From Dokdonia pacifica (GTDB lineage: Bacteria > Bacteroidota > Bacteroidia > Flavobacteriales > Flavobacteriaceae), in assembly GCF_900188275.1 (NCBI RefSeq), contig NZ_FZNY01000006.1:248001-312000 (forward strand): a stretch of 64,000 nucleotides of DNA, written 5' to 3'. The notes under the pieces are model-generated. The model saw nothing but the letters and a program-made list of their open reading frames with translations. It had not been told where the DNA came from and made no database searches. Positions 18,234 to 27,900 of this stretch are shown piece after piece. Each line of letters opens with the position of its first letter. Within the stretch, counting starts at the first letter, position 1. The position numbers and the translations under genes are program-made.

Positions 18234-19250
18234 TTATAGAGAATTTCTTTGACTTAAGTGAGTAGGGATAGTTTCTTGAATAGGCGTACCCTCTTTTACA
18301 TATAGAGCTGCCTTTTTTGCCATTAAGGTAAAATCAGTAGAGATTGTTGATATTCCTCCGAATGCAATTTCTTTTACAATATTGTCATCGTGGGCTAATA
18401 TTCCGATATCCTGTCCAATTCTATATTCGAGTTTTCTAGCATCTTTTAGAATTTGCCAGAGACTTGAATCTGCAATAGTGAAAAAAGCAGTTCTTTTTTT
18501 AAGTAATTTAGATCGATAATCAGGGAAAACTTCTCCTTTAATATTATAATCTGTTATAAATCGTTGAAATGCTTTCAAGATTCCTTTTGGTAAGTCTGTA
18601 TTTGCTTTAAAGAATAGGATCATTTTGTCATATTCTTTAAGACGAGGCGCAAGTTCTACTAATTTTTTATAGGTTACTTCCTCAAATTCTTGTGTTATAT
18701 AAGAATAGGTTGGTGGTAATTTTAAATATCGATCTACAATTAAAAGTCTATCAGATGGTATGGCTTCCATGAGAGGGATAACTTCAGGATCTTGAATAGG
18801 GGCAATTACATATGCACCATATTTTCGATTAATATTATCCATGATCGTTTTGAAAAGGCTTAGATTGTTATGGTGAAAAAAAACATCAATTTGAAACCGC
18901 TTGCCTAATTCTTTTCTAAAAGTGTTGTAAAAATCTTCCTGAAAACTATGAAATGCAAATAGGATCAATGCTACTTTTAAAGTCGTATTTGTTTCTTGAC
19001 TTATTATAAAATACCCTTTTAGGTTTTTAGATTCTACAAGTCCTCGTTCTTTTAACTCTGTATATGCTTTTACAATGGTCTTGCGAGCATAACCTATTTC
19101 TGCAACCATTACATTAATAGAGGGTAGTTTATCACCCACAGTGAGAACACCAGCATCTATAGCATTCATAATCCCATGAACAATCTGCTCATGCTTAGAA
19201 ATAGATGGGATATGTTGTAAATCATATATTTTTTCAAATAACGAAGACAT
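18234..19250 (-). CDS. GntR-family regulator with periplasmic-binding-protein-like sensor domain
   Basis: A 338-aa regulator. Residues about 1-85 are a GntR winged helix (IVHGIMNAIDAGVLTVGDKL, PSINVMVAEIGYARKTIVKA). The rest (TTLKVALILFAFHSFQEDFY, YGAYVIAPIQDPEVIPLMEA, IGILAHDDNIVKEIAFGGIS) is a LacI/periplasmic-binding-like ligand domain, an arrangement known from AraR-type sugar regulators. It lies between susC and the divergent galK-galT pair, so it most likely senses a galactoside, galactose or glycerol compound and controls the locus. The sites at 18077-18091 and 19267-19281 suggest repression of susC and of itself. Confidence 0.88.
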   Translation of the reverse strand: MSSLFEKIYDLQHIPSISKHEQIVHGIMNAIDAGVLTVGDKLPSINVMVAEIGYARKTIVKAYTELKERGLVESKNLKGYFIISQETNTTLKVALILFAFHSFQEDFYNTFRKELGKRFQIDVFFHHNNLSLFKTIMDNINRKYGAYVIAPIQDPEVIPLMEAIPSDRLLIVDRYLKLPPTYSYITQEFEEVTYKKLVELAPRLKEYDKMILFFKANTDLPKGILKAFQRFITDYNIKGEVFPDYRSKLLKKRTAFFTIADSSLWQILKDARKLEYRIGQDIGILAHDDNIVKEIAFGGISTISTDFTLMAKKAALYVKEGTPIQETIPTHLSQRNSL

Positions 19251-19266
19251 AAGGTATGATATAAGA

Positions 19267-19281
19267 TACTTTGCTAAAGTA
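19267..19281. promoter_or_regulatory. Candidate GntR operator overlapping the regulator's own -7 element
   Basis: TACTTTGCTAAAGTA is TACTTT-N3-AAAGTA, identical in form to the site upstream of susC; one further base pairs on each side. On the minus strand 19281-19274 reads TACTTTAG, one base off TAnnTTTG, and TTTTG lies 20 nt upstream (19306-19302). The regulator start is only 16 nt away, so autorepression is expected. Confidence 0.6.
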
Positions 19282-19397
19282 TTATTTTAATAAGTATAAC
19301 TCAAAATAAACTAGAAATTCTATATTGATATCTTTCTAAAATAAGGAATATTCAAACTTTAATAGCTATTGTAGATCGTTTTATTGCATAGGTTTGT

Positions 19398-19405
19398 TAT
19401 TTTTG
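19398..19405 (+). promoter_or_regulatory. Candidate galK-galT -7 element
   Basis: TATTTTTG matches TAnnTTTG exactly and lies 41 nt before the galK start. TTG triplets upstream are not at the normal spacing, so this is a -7 match only. Confidence 0.42.
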
Positions 19406-19446
19406 TGAGTAGACTAGAGTAGCACAGATTTTGAAATCTAGTATTT

Positions 19447-20598
19447 ATGATTATGAATAAACAAATAGCTTCTTTCTTAAACTCTTTTGAAAGTCAATTA
19501 AAAGTTATGTCGCCAGGTAGAATTAATTTTATTGGCGAACATACTGATTATAATAATGGCTTTGTACTTCCTGCTGCTATCGATAAGAAGATTACATTCT
19601 CTTTTAGGAAATCAGTGTCTAAAACCCAGTGCACTATTTTAAGTACTACATATCAAAAGCTTTTCACTTTCTCTATTGATAAAATTTCTATTAGAGAAGC
19701 TACTTGGGAGAATTATATTGTAGGTGTCGTTGCAGAAATGCAAAAAATAATTAGTGGTATAGGCGCTTTTGATTGTATTATAGATAGTGATCTTCCATTG
19801 GGAAGTGGTGTGAGTTCTTCTGCGGCATTAGAATGCGGCATTGCATATGGGCTTAATGCACTTTTTAAACTGAACCTTTCTACATTACAAATGATAGAAA
19901 TATCACAAAGAGCAGAGCATGAGTATGTAGGGACTAAATGCGGTATTATGGATCAATATGCTGTTATGAAAAGTAAAGAAGGGGCTGTATTACTTTTAGA
20001 TTGTTTAATTAATAAGCATTCATATATAGAAGCAAGTTTTGATCCCTATGTCATTGTTCTTTTAAATACAAATGTATCTCACAATCTAGCTTCTAGTGAA
20101 TATAATACACGTAGGGAAGAATGTGAATTTGTTGTAAATACGATTAGAAAAGATAGTAATAATGTGTCTTCTTTACGAGATGTCACATTCTTGCAATTAC
20201 AACAATATAAAGATCAATTGTCAAAAAATCATTATGAAAGAGCTGCTTATGTTCTAGAAGAAAATGAACGTGTCTTAGCCGCAGTTGAGTGTTTGAAAAC
20301 AGGAAATTTAAAGCAATTTGGTTCGTTGATGTATGCTTCTCATAGAGGGTTGCAATATCAATATGATGTGAGTTGCCCTGAGTTAGATTTCTTAGTAGAT
20401 TTTTCTGAAACTAATAAAGAAATTCTTGGTTCAAGGATGATGGGCGGTGGTTTTGGTGGGTGTACCATCAATTTAATTCATAAAAATGCTGTAGATGATT
20501 TTGTTAAAGAAGCTTCAAAAGCGTATAAAGAAAAATTTGGTATTGCATTAACTTCATTTGTAACTGTTCCTAGTCAAGGAACTTCAATGTATTCATAA
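19447..20598 (+). CDS. galK: Galactokinase
   Basis: GalK phosphorylates galactose at C1 with ATP in the cytoplasm. The 383-aa length is normal. The substrate signature GRINFIGEHTDYNNG lies at 24-38, the GHMP ATP-binding motif LPLGSGVSSSAALE at 116-129, and the C-terminal GHMP motif MMGGGFGGCTI is present. The ORF opens ATG ATT ATG AAT, so the start could be the first or third codon. It runs into galT with a 1-nt gap, so the pair is translationally linked. Divergent from the GntR regulator. Confidence 0.97.
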   Translation: MIMNKQIASFLNSFESQLKVMSPGRINFIGEHTDYNNGFVLPAAIDKKITFSFRKSVSKTQCTILSTTYQKLFTFSIDKISIREATWENYIVGVVAEMQKIISGIGAFDCIIDSDLPLGSGVSSSAALECGIAYGLNALFKLNLSTLQMIEISQRAEHEYVGTKCGIMDQYAVMKSKEGAVLLLDCLINKHSYIEASFDPYVIVLLNTNVSHNLASSEYNTRREECEFVVNTIRKDSNNVSSLRDVTFLQLQQYKDQLSKNHYERAAYVLEENERVLAAVECLKTGNLKQFGSLMYASHRGLQYQYDVSCPELDFLVDFSETNKEILGSRMMGGGFGGCTINLIHKNAVDDFVKEASKAYKEKFGIALTSFVTVPSQGTSMYS

Positions 20599-20599
20599 T

Positions 20600-21643
20600 A
20601 TGGCGTCTTTACAGGAACAACCACATAGAAGATTTAATATTTTAACTGGAGAATGGATTCTTGTATCTCCGCATAGAACAAAACGACCGTGGCAAGGTAA
20701 AAATGAAGAGCCTTCATTATTGGCGACAGTAGCATATGATAAAAACTGTTATTTGTGCCCTGGTAATGAGAGAGCAGGAGGCGTTGTAAATCCAGATTAC
20801 AAAGCTCCTTATGCATTTACAAATGATTTTGCGGCTTTACTTTCAGACACATCTACATCAATGATAGAAGATGGTTTGCTACAAGCAAAAGGTGAGCTAG
20901 GAGAGTGTAGAGTAGTTTGTTTTTCAGAAAATCACTCTTTAACCTTGCCTCTTATGGAAGTAAAAAATATTATAAAAGTGATCTCTTTATGGCAAGACGA
21001 ATATGATGTATTAGGAAATAAACAACAAATTAATCATGTGCAAATTTTTGAAAACAAAGGAGCTATTATGGGATGTAGTAACCCGCATCCACATGGTCAA
21101 ATTTGGTCTCAGAGCACAATTCCTGAAGAAGTAATTAAAAAAACAGAAAGACAATTATCTTATTGGAAAAAAAATAATCGATCTCTTCTAGAAGATTATA
21201 TAAAGCAAGAACTTCAAGCAAAAGAGCGTATCATTTTTCAAAACGAGCACTTTGTCATTTTAGTCCCTTATTGGGCAATATGGCCTTATGAAACCATGAT
21301 TATTCCAAAGCGAAAAGTAACTGCAATTACAGGTTTGACTGAGGAAGAAAAAAAGAGTTTTGCAGAAGCAATTAAAAGACTTACCATTAAATACGATAAT
21401 ATTTTTCAAACCTCTTTTCCTTATTCTTCTGGAATTCATCAGGCACCTACCGATGGGAAAGAATATTCTGAATGGCATATGCATATGTCTTTTTATCCAC
21501 CATTATTGAGATCTGCGACAGTAAAGAAATTTATGGTTGGTTATGAATTATTTGCAAACCCGCAACGAGATATCACAGCAGAACAAGCAGCTGCTACTAT
21601 TCGGGATCAAAGTGAGATTCATTACACTCATAAGGCGTCTTAA
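20600..21643 (+). CDS. galT: Galactose-1-phosphate uridylyltransferase
   Basis: GalT exchanges UMP between UDP-glucose and galactose-1-phosphate. The 347-aa protein has the HIT-like active site NPHPHGQIWS (HPH at 163-165, the second His being the uridylylated residue), zinc-type cysteines C50 and C53 (CYLCPGN), and the C-terminal motif EWHMHMSFYPP. It completes the galK-galT operon; tRNA-Val follows 30 nt later. Confidence 0.97.
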   Translation: MASLQEQPHRRFNILTGEWILVSPHRTKRPWQGKNEEPSLLATVAYDKNCYLCPGNERAGGVVNPDYKAPYAFTNDFAALLSDTSTSMIEDGLLQAKGELGECRVVCFSENHSLTLPLMEVKNIIKVISLWQDEYDVLGNKQQINHVQIFENKGAIMGCSNPHPHGQIWSQSTIPEEVIKKTERQLSYWKKNNRSLLEDYIKQELQAKERIIFQNEHFVILVPYWAIWPYETMIIPKRKVTAITGLTEEEKKSFAEAIKRLTIKYDNIFQTSFPYSSGIHQAPTDGKEYSEWHMHMSFYPPLLRSATVKKFMVGYELFANPQRDITAEQAAATIRDQSEIHYTHKAS

Positions 21644-21673
21644 ACCTTCTTTTTTAATTAAATTTACATATAT

Positions 21674-21748
21674 GGGTCATTAACTCAGTTGGTTCAGAGT
21701 GTTACCTTGACAGGGTAGAAGTCACTGGTTCGAATCCAGTATGACCCA
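21674..21748 (+). tRNA. tRNA-Val (anticodon GAC)
   Basis: A 75-nt cloverleaf: acceptor GGGTCAT pairs with ATGACCC, D stem ACTC/GAGT, anticodon loop TTGACAG giving GAC, T arm ACTGG-TTCGAAT-CCAGT, discriminator A and no encoded CCA. It is convergent with murF, whose stop codon is only 3 nt away. Confidence 0.95.
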
Positions 21749-21751
21749 CTA

Positions 21752-23032
21752 TTATTCGATGAGTTCTAAAACACGTTCCATAGCCATACCGCGGGATCCT
21801 TTAATGAGTATAGTGGTATCTGATGGGATATTTTTTTTATACGCTTTCGCGAAAGCGTTATATGTCAGAAATACATGCTGTGTATTATTCTCAGGTGTCG
21901 AAATGCCAAAAGTAGGTCCTACGGCATATACTTGATCAATAGCTAATGAATTGGCATAATTAAGAATGTGCTGATGTTCTTGATTTGTGGTTTCTCCAAC
22001 CTCAAACATATCTCCTAAAAAAGCTATTTTATGTTTTGAGGTTTGCTTGCTTAAGTTATTTAATGCAGCTTCCATGCTTGTAGGGTTCGCATTATACGCA
22101 TCTAAAATAATAGTATTGTTATTCTCCTTTTTAATAATCTGAGATCTATTATTTGCAGGGATATAATTTTCGATACCTAGTTTTATCGCCTCTATATTTA
22201 CAGAAAAATATGATCCTATTGCAATGGCTGCTGCAACGTTTATAGCATTATAAGCACCTGTTAATTGCGTCTGTATAGTAAGATTATTGCAGGCTAGTTG
22301 CACATATGGCGATGCTTCTTTGAATGCAATACTATAGTCTGCATTATGAGGCGCAAATGTTTTGCTATCTATCTCTGCAGATTGTTTTATTTGTATGGGG
22401 TCTTCTTTATTTATAAATACAATACCATTAGTTTTACGTATGTATTTGTATAATTCACTTTTTCCTTTAATAACTCCTTCTACACCTCCAAAACCTTCTA
22501 AATGCGCTTTTCCAAAATTTGTGATGTACCCAAAGTTTGGTTGTGCAATTTCGCTTAATGCGGCAATTTCTCCTTGGTGATTTGCACCCATTTCTACAAT
22601 ACCTATTTCTGTTGCTTTAGTCATAGACAATAGAGTGAGTGGTACTCCAATATGATTATTAAGATTCCCTACTGTAGCAGTAGTTGAATACTTTTGAGAT
22701 AACACAGCATTGATGAGCTCTTTTGTAGTTGTTTTTCCATTACTACCCGTAAGTGCGATGATAGGAATGTCTAGATATAATCTATGATAAGTAGAAAGTT
22801 CTTGTAGTGTTTGTAATACATCTTCTACTATAATTGCATTGTCAAGATTTTCTTGTTTCTCGTCAATGATCGCATATGTAGCTCCTTGATCTATTGCTTT
22901 TTTTGCAAAATGATTCCCATTAAAATTAGCTCCTTTTAATGCAAAGTATAGTTGACCTTTTTCTAATTTTCGAGTATCAGTACATACTCCTGTGCTTTGC
23001 AAAAACAGATGATGTAGTTGTTCTATGTTCAT
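21752..23032 (-). CDS. murF: UDP-N-acetylmuramoyl-tripeptide--D-alanyl-D-alanine ligase
   Basis: MurF adds D-Ala-D-Ala to the UDP-MurNAc-tripeptide, the last cytoplasmic step of peptidoglycan precursor synthesis. The 426-aa length fits. The P-loop GSNGKTTT is at 96-103; other Mur-ligase motifs include EMGANHQGEI, the substrate-binding DAYNANPTSM and FLGDMFEVGE. A palindrome copy near the C-terminus (21840-21859) is read as YNAFAKAYK. It stands downstream of gldJ but is separated from it by a terminator hairpin. Confidence 0.95.
   Translation of the reverse strand: MNIEQLHHLFLQSTGVCTDTRKLEKGQLYFALKGANFNGNHFAKKAIDQGATYAIIDEKQENLDNAIIVEDVLQTLQELSTYHRLYLDIPIIALTGSNGKTTTKELINAVLSQKYSTTATVGNLNNHIGVPLTLLSMTKATEIGIVEMGANHQGEIAALSEIAQPNFGYITNFGKAHLEGFGGVEGVIKGKSELYKYIRKTNGIVFINKEDPIQIKQSAEIDSKTFAPHNADYSIAFKEASPYVQLACNNLTIQTQLTGAYNAINVAAAIAIGSYFSVNIEAIKLGIENYIPANNRSQIIKKENNNTIILDAYNANPTSMEAALNNLSKQTSKHKIAFLGDMFEVGETTNQEHQHILNYANSLAIDQVYAVGPTFGISTPENNTQHVFLTYNAFAKAYKKNIPSDTTILIKGSRGMAMERVLELIE
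21840..21859. repeat. Genome palindrome inside murF
   Basis: TACGCTTTCGCGAAAGCGTT, one terminal base off the 20-bp repeat; it encodes AFAKA about 30 residues before the MurF C-terminus. Confidence 0.9.
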
Positions 23033-23045
23033 AATTTATGGTATT

Positions 23046-23072
23046 AAAAAAGCCCTACAAGAGGGCTTTTTT
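23046..23072 (-). terminator. Rho-independent terminator after gldJ
   Basis: AAAAAAGCCCT (23046-23056) pairs with AGGGCTTTTTT (23062-23072) over a 5-nt loop, 20 nt past the gldJ stop on the minus strand. Confidence 0.85.
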
Positions 23073-23091
23073 AAATATGTTTATGCTAATA

Positions 23092-24753
23092 TTATCTAGC
23101 TCTTTTTCCGCTTTTAGATTTTGAACCTACACGTGACATAGCACATCTAAATCCAATATCGTCAGTAGCCATCCCTTGTGGTAAGAAACGACGTTGCGCA
23201 GGATCTAACCAGTAAGCTCTATCTCTCCATGATCCTCCTTTGTATACTCTTACTTCATCATTAATAAGAGTTGTTCTATTGTTAGACTCATCAAACTCAC
23301 GGTTTAATGCACCAGCACTATCTTTTTCGACTCTATGTCTAGGAGCATCATACATAGCAGGTACTTCACTTTCATCTTCATCTTCATCAAAAGATTCAAA
23401 GTAGCGTGTAGATCTTCTGTCACCATCTCTAAAGTTACGGTTGTCACTTTGAGAGAATTGCGTACGTAAATAAGTTTCATCTTCATCTACAGGTATTTGA
23501 AGAATTTCTCCAGGTAAATCTCTAGCCACTACTTTTCCGTTTGCTAATGTGTCATATACAATAGAATCTACAGTTATAACTCTAACCTTTCCTTCTTCGT
23601 CTATTGCGTTTTTAGTATATACATTACCTCTATAATAGTTAAAATCATTAAACTCGTCATCTACTATTGGGCGGTATACATCAGCAACCCACTCAGAAAC
23701 GTTACCAGCCATATCGTATAATCCAAAATCATTTGGCTCATACGTTTGAACTTCAGCAGTAATATCTGCATTATCATCAGACCAACCAGCGATTCCTCCG
23801 TAATCTCCGTCAGCTTGCTTAAAGTTAGCTAAATGATCTCCTCGAGTACGACGAGAAGCAGATCTAGTATAAGACCCATTCCATGGATATTTTTTACGTC
23901 CTCTGTATACATTATAACTTCTTAATTCAGAAAGTCCTAATGCAGCATATTCCCACTCAGCTTCTGTTGGGAGTCTGTATTTTGGTAAAAGGATACCATC
24001 CTTACGCTGTACATATATATTAGTACTGTCTTCATTTCTTCTTAATCTTGACTCACTCGCTCTTCCGCCTCTTGCAAGACTATCGCTTCCTCCGTAGGTA
24101 AGAGTAGGTGAGTTTAAATACGTTTCTGTGTCGAATGTTGATGCAGCATCTACATCATTACGTGCTCCACGAGCAGTAAATCCTTGTTCTTCAAGAATTA
24201 ACTCGTTTACACGATTTGATCTCCAATCAGAAAATTCTACAGCTTGTAGCCAACTTACACCTACAACAGGGTAATTAGCAAATGCTGGGTGACGTAGGTA
24301 GTTTTCAGTCATCGTTTCGTTAAATCCTAAACGATTTCTCCATACTAAAGTGTCAGGTAGAGCACCTAAATAGATATTACGGTAATTTTCATCTGTAGGT
24401 GGGAATACTTTCTTTATCCAATCTAAGTATTCTAAATACATTACATTGGTTACTTCAGTTTCATCCATGTAAAAAGACTGAACGTGTTGCTGATTTGGAG
24501 AATTGTTCCAATCATGCATAACATCATCCTGAACTTTTCCCATAGTAAAAGTTCCACCTTCAACAAACACTAGCCCAGGACCAGTCGCTTGTTCAGTGTA
24601 ATCTGTATTGGCTTTAAAGCCGCCATCTTTTCCATCGATTTTCCACCCGGTGCCTCGAGAGCTGTCTTTGTAGTTGTTAGATTTACTACAGCTAGCAACG
24701 GTTAAGGATACTGCAGCTACAGCAAAGATTTTTAGAGCAAGATTTAATTTCAT
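23092..24753 (-). CDS. gldJ: Gliding motility / type IX secretion lipoprotein GldJ
   Basis: A 553-aa lipoprotein (lipobox cysteine C22 in SLTVASC) with a formylglycine-generating-enzyme/sulfatase-modifying fold: FVEGGTFTMGKVQDDVMHDW, MDETEVTNVMYLEYLDW, YRLPTEAEWEYAALG, YDMAGNVSEWVADVYR and GGSWRDRAYWLDP. GldJ is required for gliding and stabilises other Gld proteins. Its neighbours confirm the call: porU and porV are divergent from it, as commonly seen in flavobacteria. The acidic insert near residues 450-470 (ESFDEDEDESEVP) is notable but not unusual. Confidence 0.95.
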   Translation of the reverse strand: MKLNLALKIFAVAAVSLTVASCSKSNNYKDSSRGTGWKIDGKDGGFKANTDYTEQATGPGLVFVEGGTFTMGKVQDDVMHDWNNSPNQQHVQSFYMDETEVTNVMYLEYLDWIKKVFPPTDENYRNIYLGALPDTLVWRNRLGFNETMTENYLRHPAFANYPVVGVSWLQAVEFSDWRSNRVNELILEEQGFTARGARNDVDAASTFDTETYLNSPTLTYGGSDSLARGGRASESRLRRNEDSTNIYVQRKDGILLPKYRLPTEAEWEYAALGLSELRSYNVYRGRKKYPWNGSYTRSASRRTRGDHLANFKQADGDYGGIAGWSDDNADITAEVQTYEPNDFGLYDMAGNVSEWVADVYRPIVDDEFNDFNYYRGNVYTKNAIDEEGKVRVITVDSIVYDTLANGKVVARDLPGEILQIPVDEDETYLRTQFSQSDNRNFRDGDRRSTRYFESFDEDEDESEVPAMYDAPRHRVEKDSAGALNREFDESNNRTTLINDEVRVYKGGSWRDRAYWLDPAQRRFLPQGMATDDIGFRCAMSRVGSKSKSGKRAR

Positions 24754-24969
24754 CGGTTTTTGCTTAAGTAGATTTGGGATCGCAATATAACAATTAACAC
24801 GAAAATGACAATATTAATTTATTAAAAGCGGTCATCAAATTTATTTTTTAGTGGTTTTAGTCAACCCATTAGTAACGTAGGTATTTATTCTTTATTATTG
24901 TAAACAAAAAAAAATAATCAAAATATCACCTTTTTTGATACTATTGATTAGCATTTATCGTTACGATAT

Positions 24970-27900
24970 ATGATGAAAATACGCTACGCTATACTTTTAT
25001 TTTTTATTTGCTCCTTTGGTTTTTCTCAAGAAATGCGATTGACGTTAGATTGGGAAGAAATACTAACAGATGCAAATGCTCCATTAAATAGCGCTTTAGA
25101 GCTTTCTCAAAATGAAGATGGTTCATGGAGTTATTTAGCGCAATGGGAAGTGAATCAACCTGTTTTAGAAACAAGCGTACGTCTAGAAGATGTTGTATAT
25201 GAATCCTTACCCGCTTCTCAATTATCTAAATTAAATAGGAATAGTATTACTTCAGAAGTATCCTACTCATTACAAACAGGGCGGGCAAGAGATCAAAATT
25301 ATGCTGTTTTAAATGTAACGCCTTTTATTGTTGAAAACGGTCAGTATAAACGTATTAAAAGTGCTACGGTTACATACGCTTTCGCGAAAGCGTATAACAC
25401 AAGATCCTCCATACCACTTACAAACTCAATATTAGCAAGTGGTGATTATTATAAATTTTATGTAGAAGAAACAGGGGTTCATCAAATCACACGTAATTTT
25501 TTACAAAGTATGGGGATGTCACTTGATGGTATCGACCCACAAACCATAAAAGTATATGGACTTGGAGGCTCGCCATTACCTCTTCGTAATAGTGATAACG
25601 GTGATGAGGTCTTTGATTTACGAGAAATACCTATACAAGTGGTAGGTGGTGAAGATGGATCTTTTAATGGAAATGATCATATTCTCTTTTTTGGTGAAAG
25701 TTCTCGAAAATTTCATGAAGAATTAAATACCAATGTCAATCCATATACAGACAGATCTTATTATTATGTTACCGCAGGAGGGAATGAAGGCTTACGAGTA
25801 CAACCTATGAGTCAACCTCCGGGAGCACCTAACGCGACGTTTACAACCTTTGATGACTATCAATTTCATGAAGAAGACTTAGAAAATATTGTTTTGGTAG
25901 GTCGTAGATGGTTTGGAGAGCAATTTAATATCGAAAATGAACAAACTTTTGAGTTTTCTTTTCCTAATGTAGTAACAAGTCAGGTTGCTAAATTGAGAGT
26001 GCTTCTCGCAGCCGCATCCGAATCTCAAACATCTTTTGAAATTGCTGTAAATGGTTCTTCTGTAGGTACAGCAATACTACTACCTATAAATAATATAGAA
26101 TTAGCACAAGGAAGAACATTTGAGGTAGATATTCCTATCTCTAGTCCGGATGTAACGATAACGCTTACCTATAATAATGGAGGGAATCCTTCTAGTTTAG
26201 GATATTTAGATTATATAAGTCTAGACGTGCCTAGAACACTTCAAGGTACTGGAGAGCAAATTAATTTTAAGAAAAATGAAGCAGCTACTTTAAGTGGCTT
26301 AGGGGAATACGTTTTTAGTAATGCAAGTGATTATACTCAAATATGGGACGTGACTGATCAAACTTCTATAACGACCACCATAAATGATGGAGGTCAAGGA
26401 GAGGTTAGATTTAGAAGTCAATTAGGAACATTACGTCGTTTTGTGGCAGTGACTCCGTCAGATTATTTTACCCCTTTTAGAGAAAGTAATAATACAAGGG
26501 TAGCCAATCAAGACTTAAAAGGAACAGTTTTTCAAAATGACAATGGGGATTTTCAAGATGTAGATTACCTTATGGTTACTGGTGATTTATTACGTCCACA
26601 AGCAGAGCGATTGGCAGCGCACAATAGAAATTTCAGAGGTCTTAATGTAAAAGTAGTGACACTTACTGAAATCTATGAAGAGTTTGGAAGTGGAAGTCAA
26701 GACATAGGAGCGATCCGTAATTTTGTAAAGTATATATATGATAATGCATCTTCCGAAGAAAATAGAATTAAGTATTTATGCTTATTTGGAGATGGCTCTG
26801 TAGATTATAAAGACAGACTCTTTGGTAATAATAATATCATCCCAACTTTTCAAACATTTCAGAGTTTTAGTCTAGCTACCTCTATTATGTCTGATGATTT
26901 TTATGGATTTATGGACCCCAATGAAGGATTTGTTGAGAGTCCAGGAAATGGAAATCCAAATCCTTCTGGAGCCAATGATCGATTGGATATTGCTGTGGGA
27001 CGCATTATAGCAGATACACCATCACTAGCTGCTACTGTAGTGGATAAGATTATAAATTATGATGCAAGAGAATCATATGGTCGTTGGCGTAATAATTTGG
27101 TGATGATTTCTGATGATGCAGATGAGCCTGGAGTTGCTCATTTTGGATTACAAGTAAATCTGGATGCTTTAAGTGATGAAATTGAAGACCAGAGACCTTC
27201 TACCAATGTTATAAAAATACATAGTGATGCATTTCAGCAACAATCTTCTGCGGGTGGAGATCGCTATCCTCAAGTAAATGAGACGATTTCGAATGCCCTA
27301 GAAGTTGGTTCTTTAGTTGTTACATATTTAGGTCATGGAGGAGAGGAGCTTTTAGCTTCCGAGGCAATTATCACACAAAATGAAGTAGATGAACTTGCGA
27401 ATGATGAACGACTTCCATTACTAGTTACAGTAACTTGTGAGTTTACAAAATTTGATAATCCATTACGTCCTACAGGTGGAGAAGGTTTTATCTGGAGTCC
27501 CGAAGGAGGGGTGGTGGCTATGGTTGCAACAACAAGAGAAATTTTTGTTAGTGTCGGGTTAGATTTTAATGACGAGATAGCTGCAGAAATTTTTGGTTTT
27601 AATAATAGTAATCTTGTTAGTGTAGCAGAACACGTAAGAAGAGCAAAAAATCAAGTGGCAAATGGTCAACGTAGAGTAATTTTCTTTTTAGGAGATCCAG
27701 CCATGCGTCTGGCATTTCCAAGGCCTGATGTCCGTCTAACTGCTGTAAATGATATTCCAGTAGGGCAGGATCTTCCTACACTAAGAGCTTTAGATCGAGT
27801 AAAGATAAACGGGATCGTCACCAGTGAACAAGGCCAAGTAATTTCTAATTATACAGGTGTTCTTGCAGTTACTTTATATGATAAAGATATACAGCGTCAA

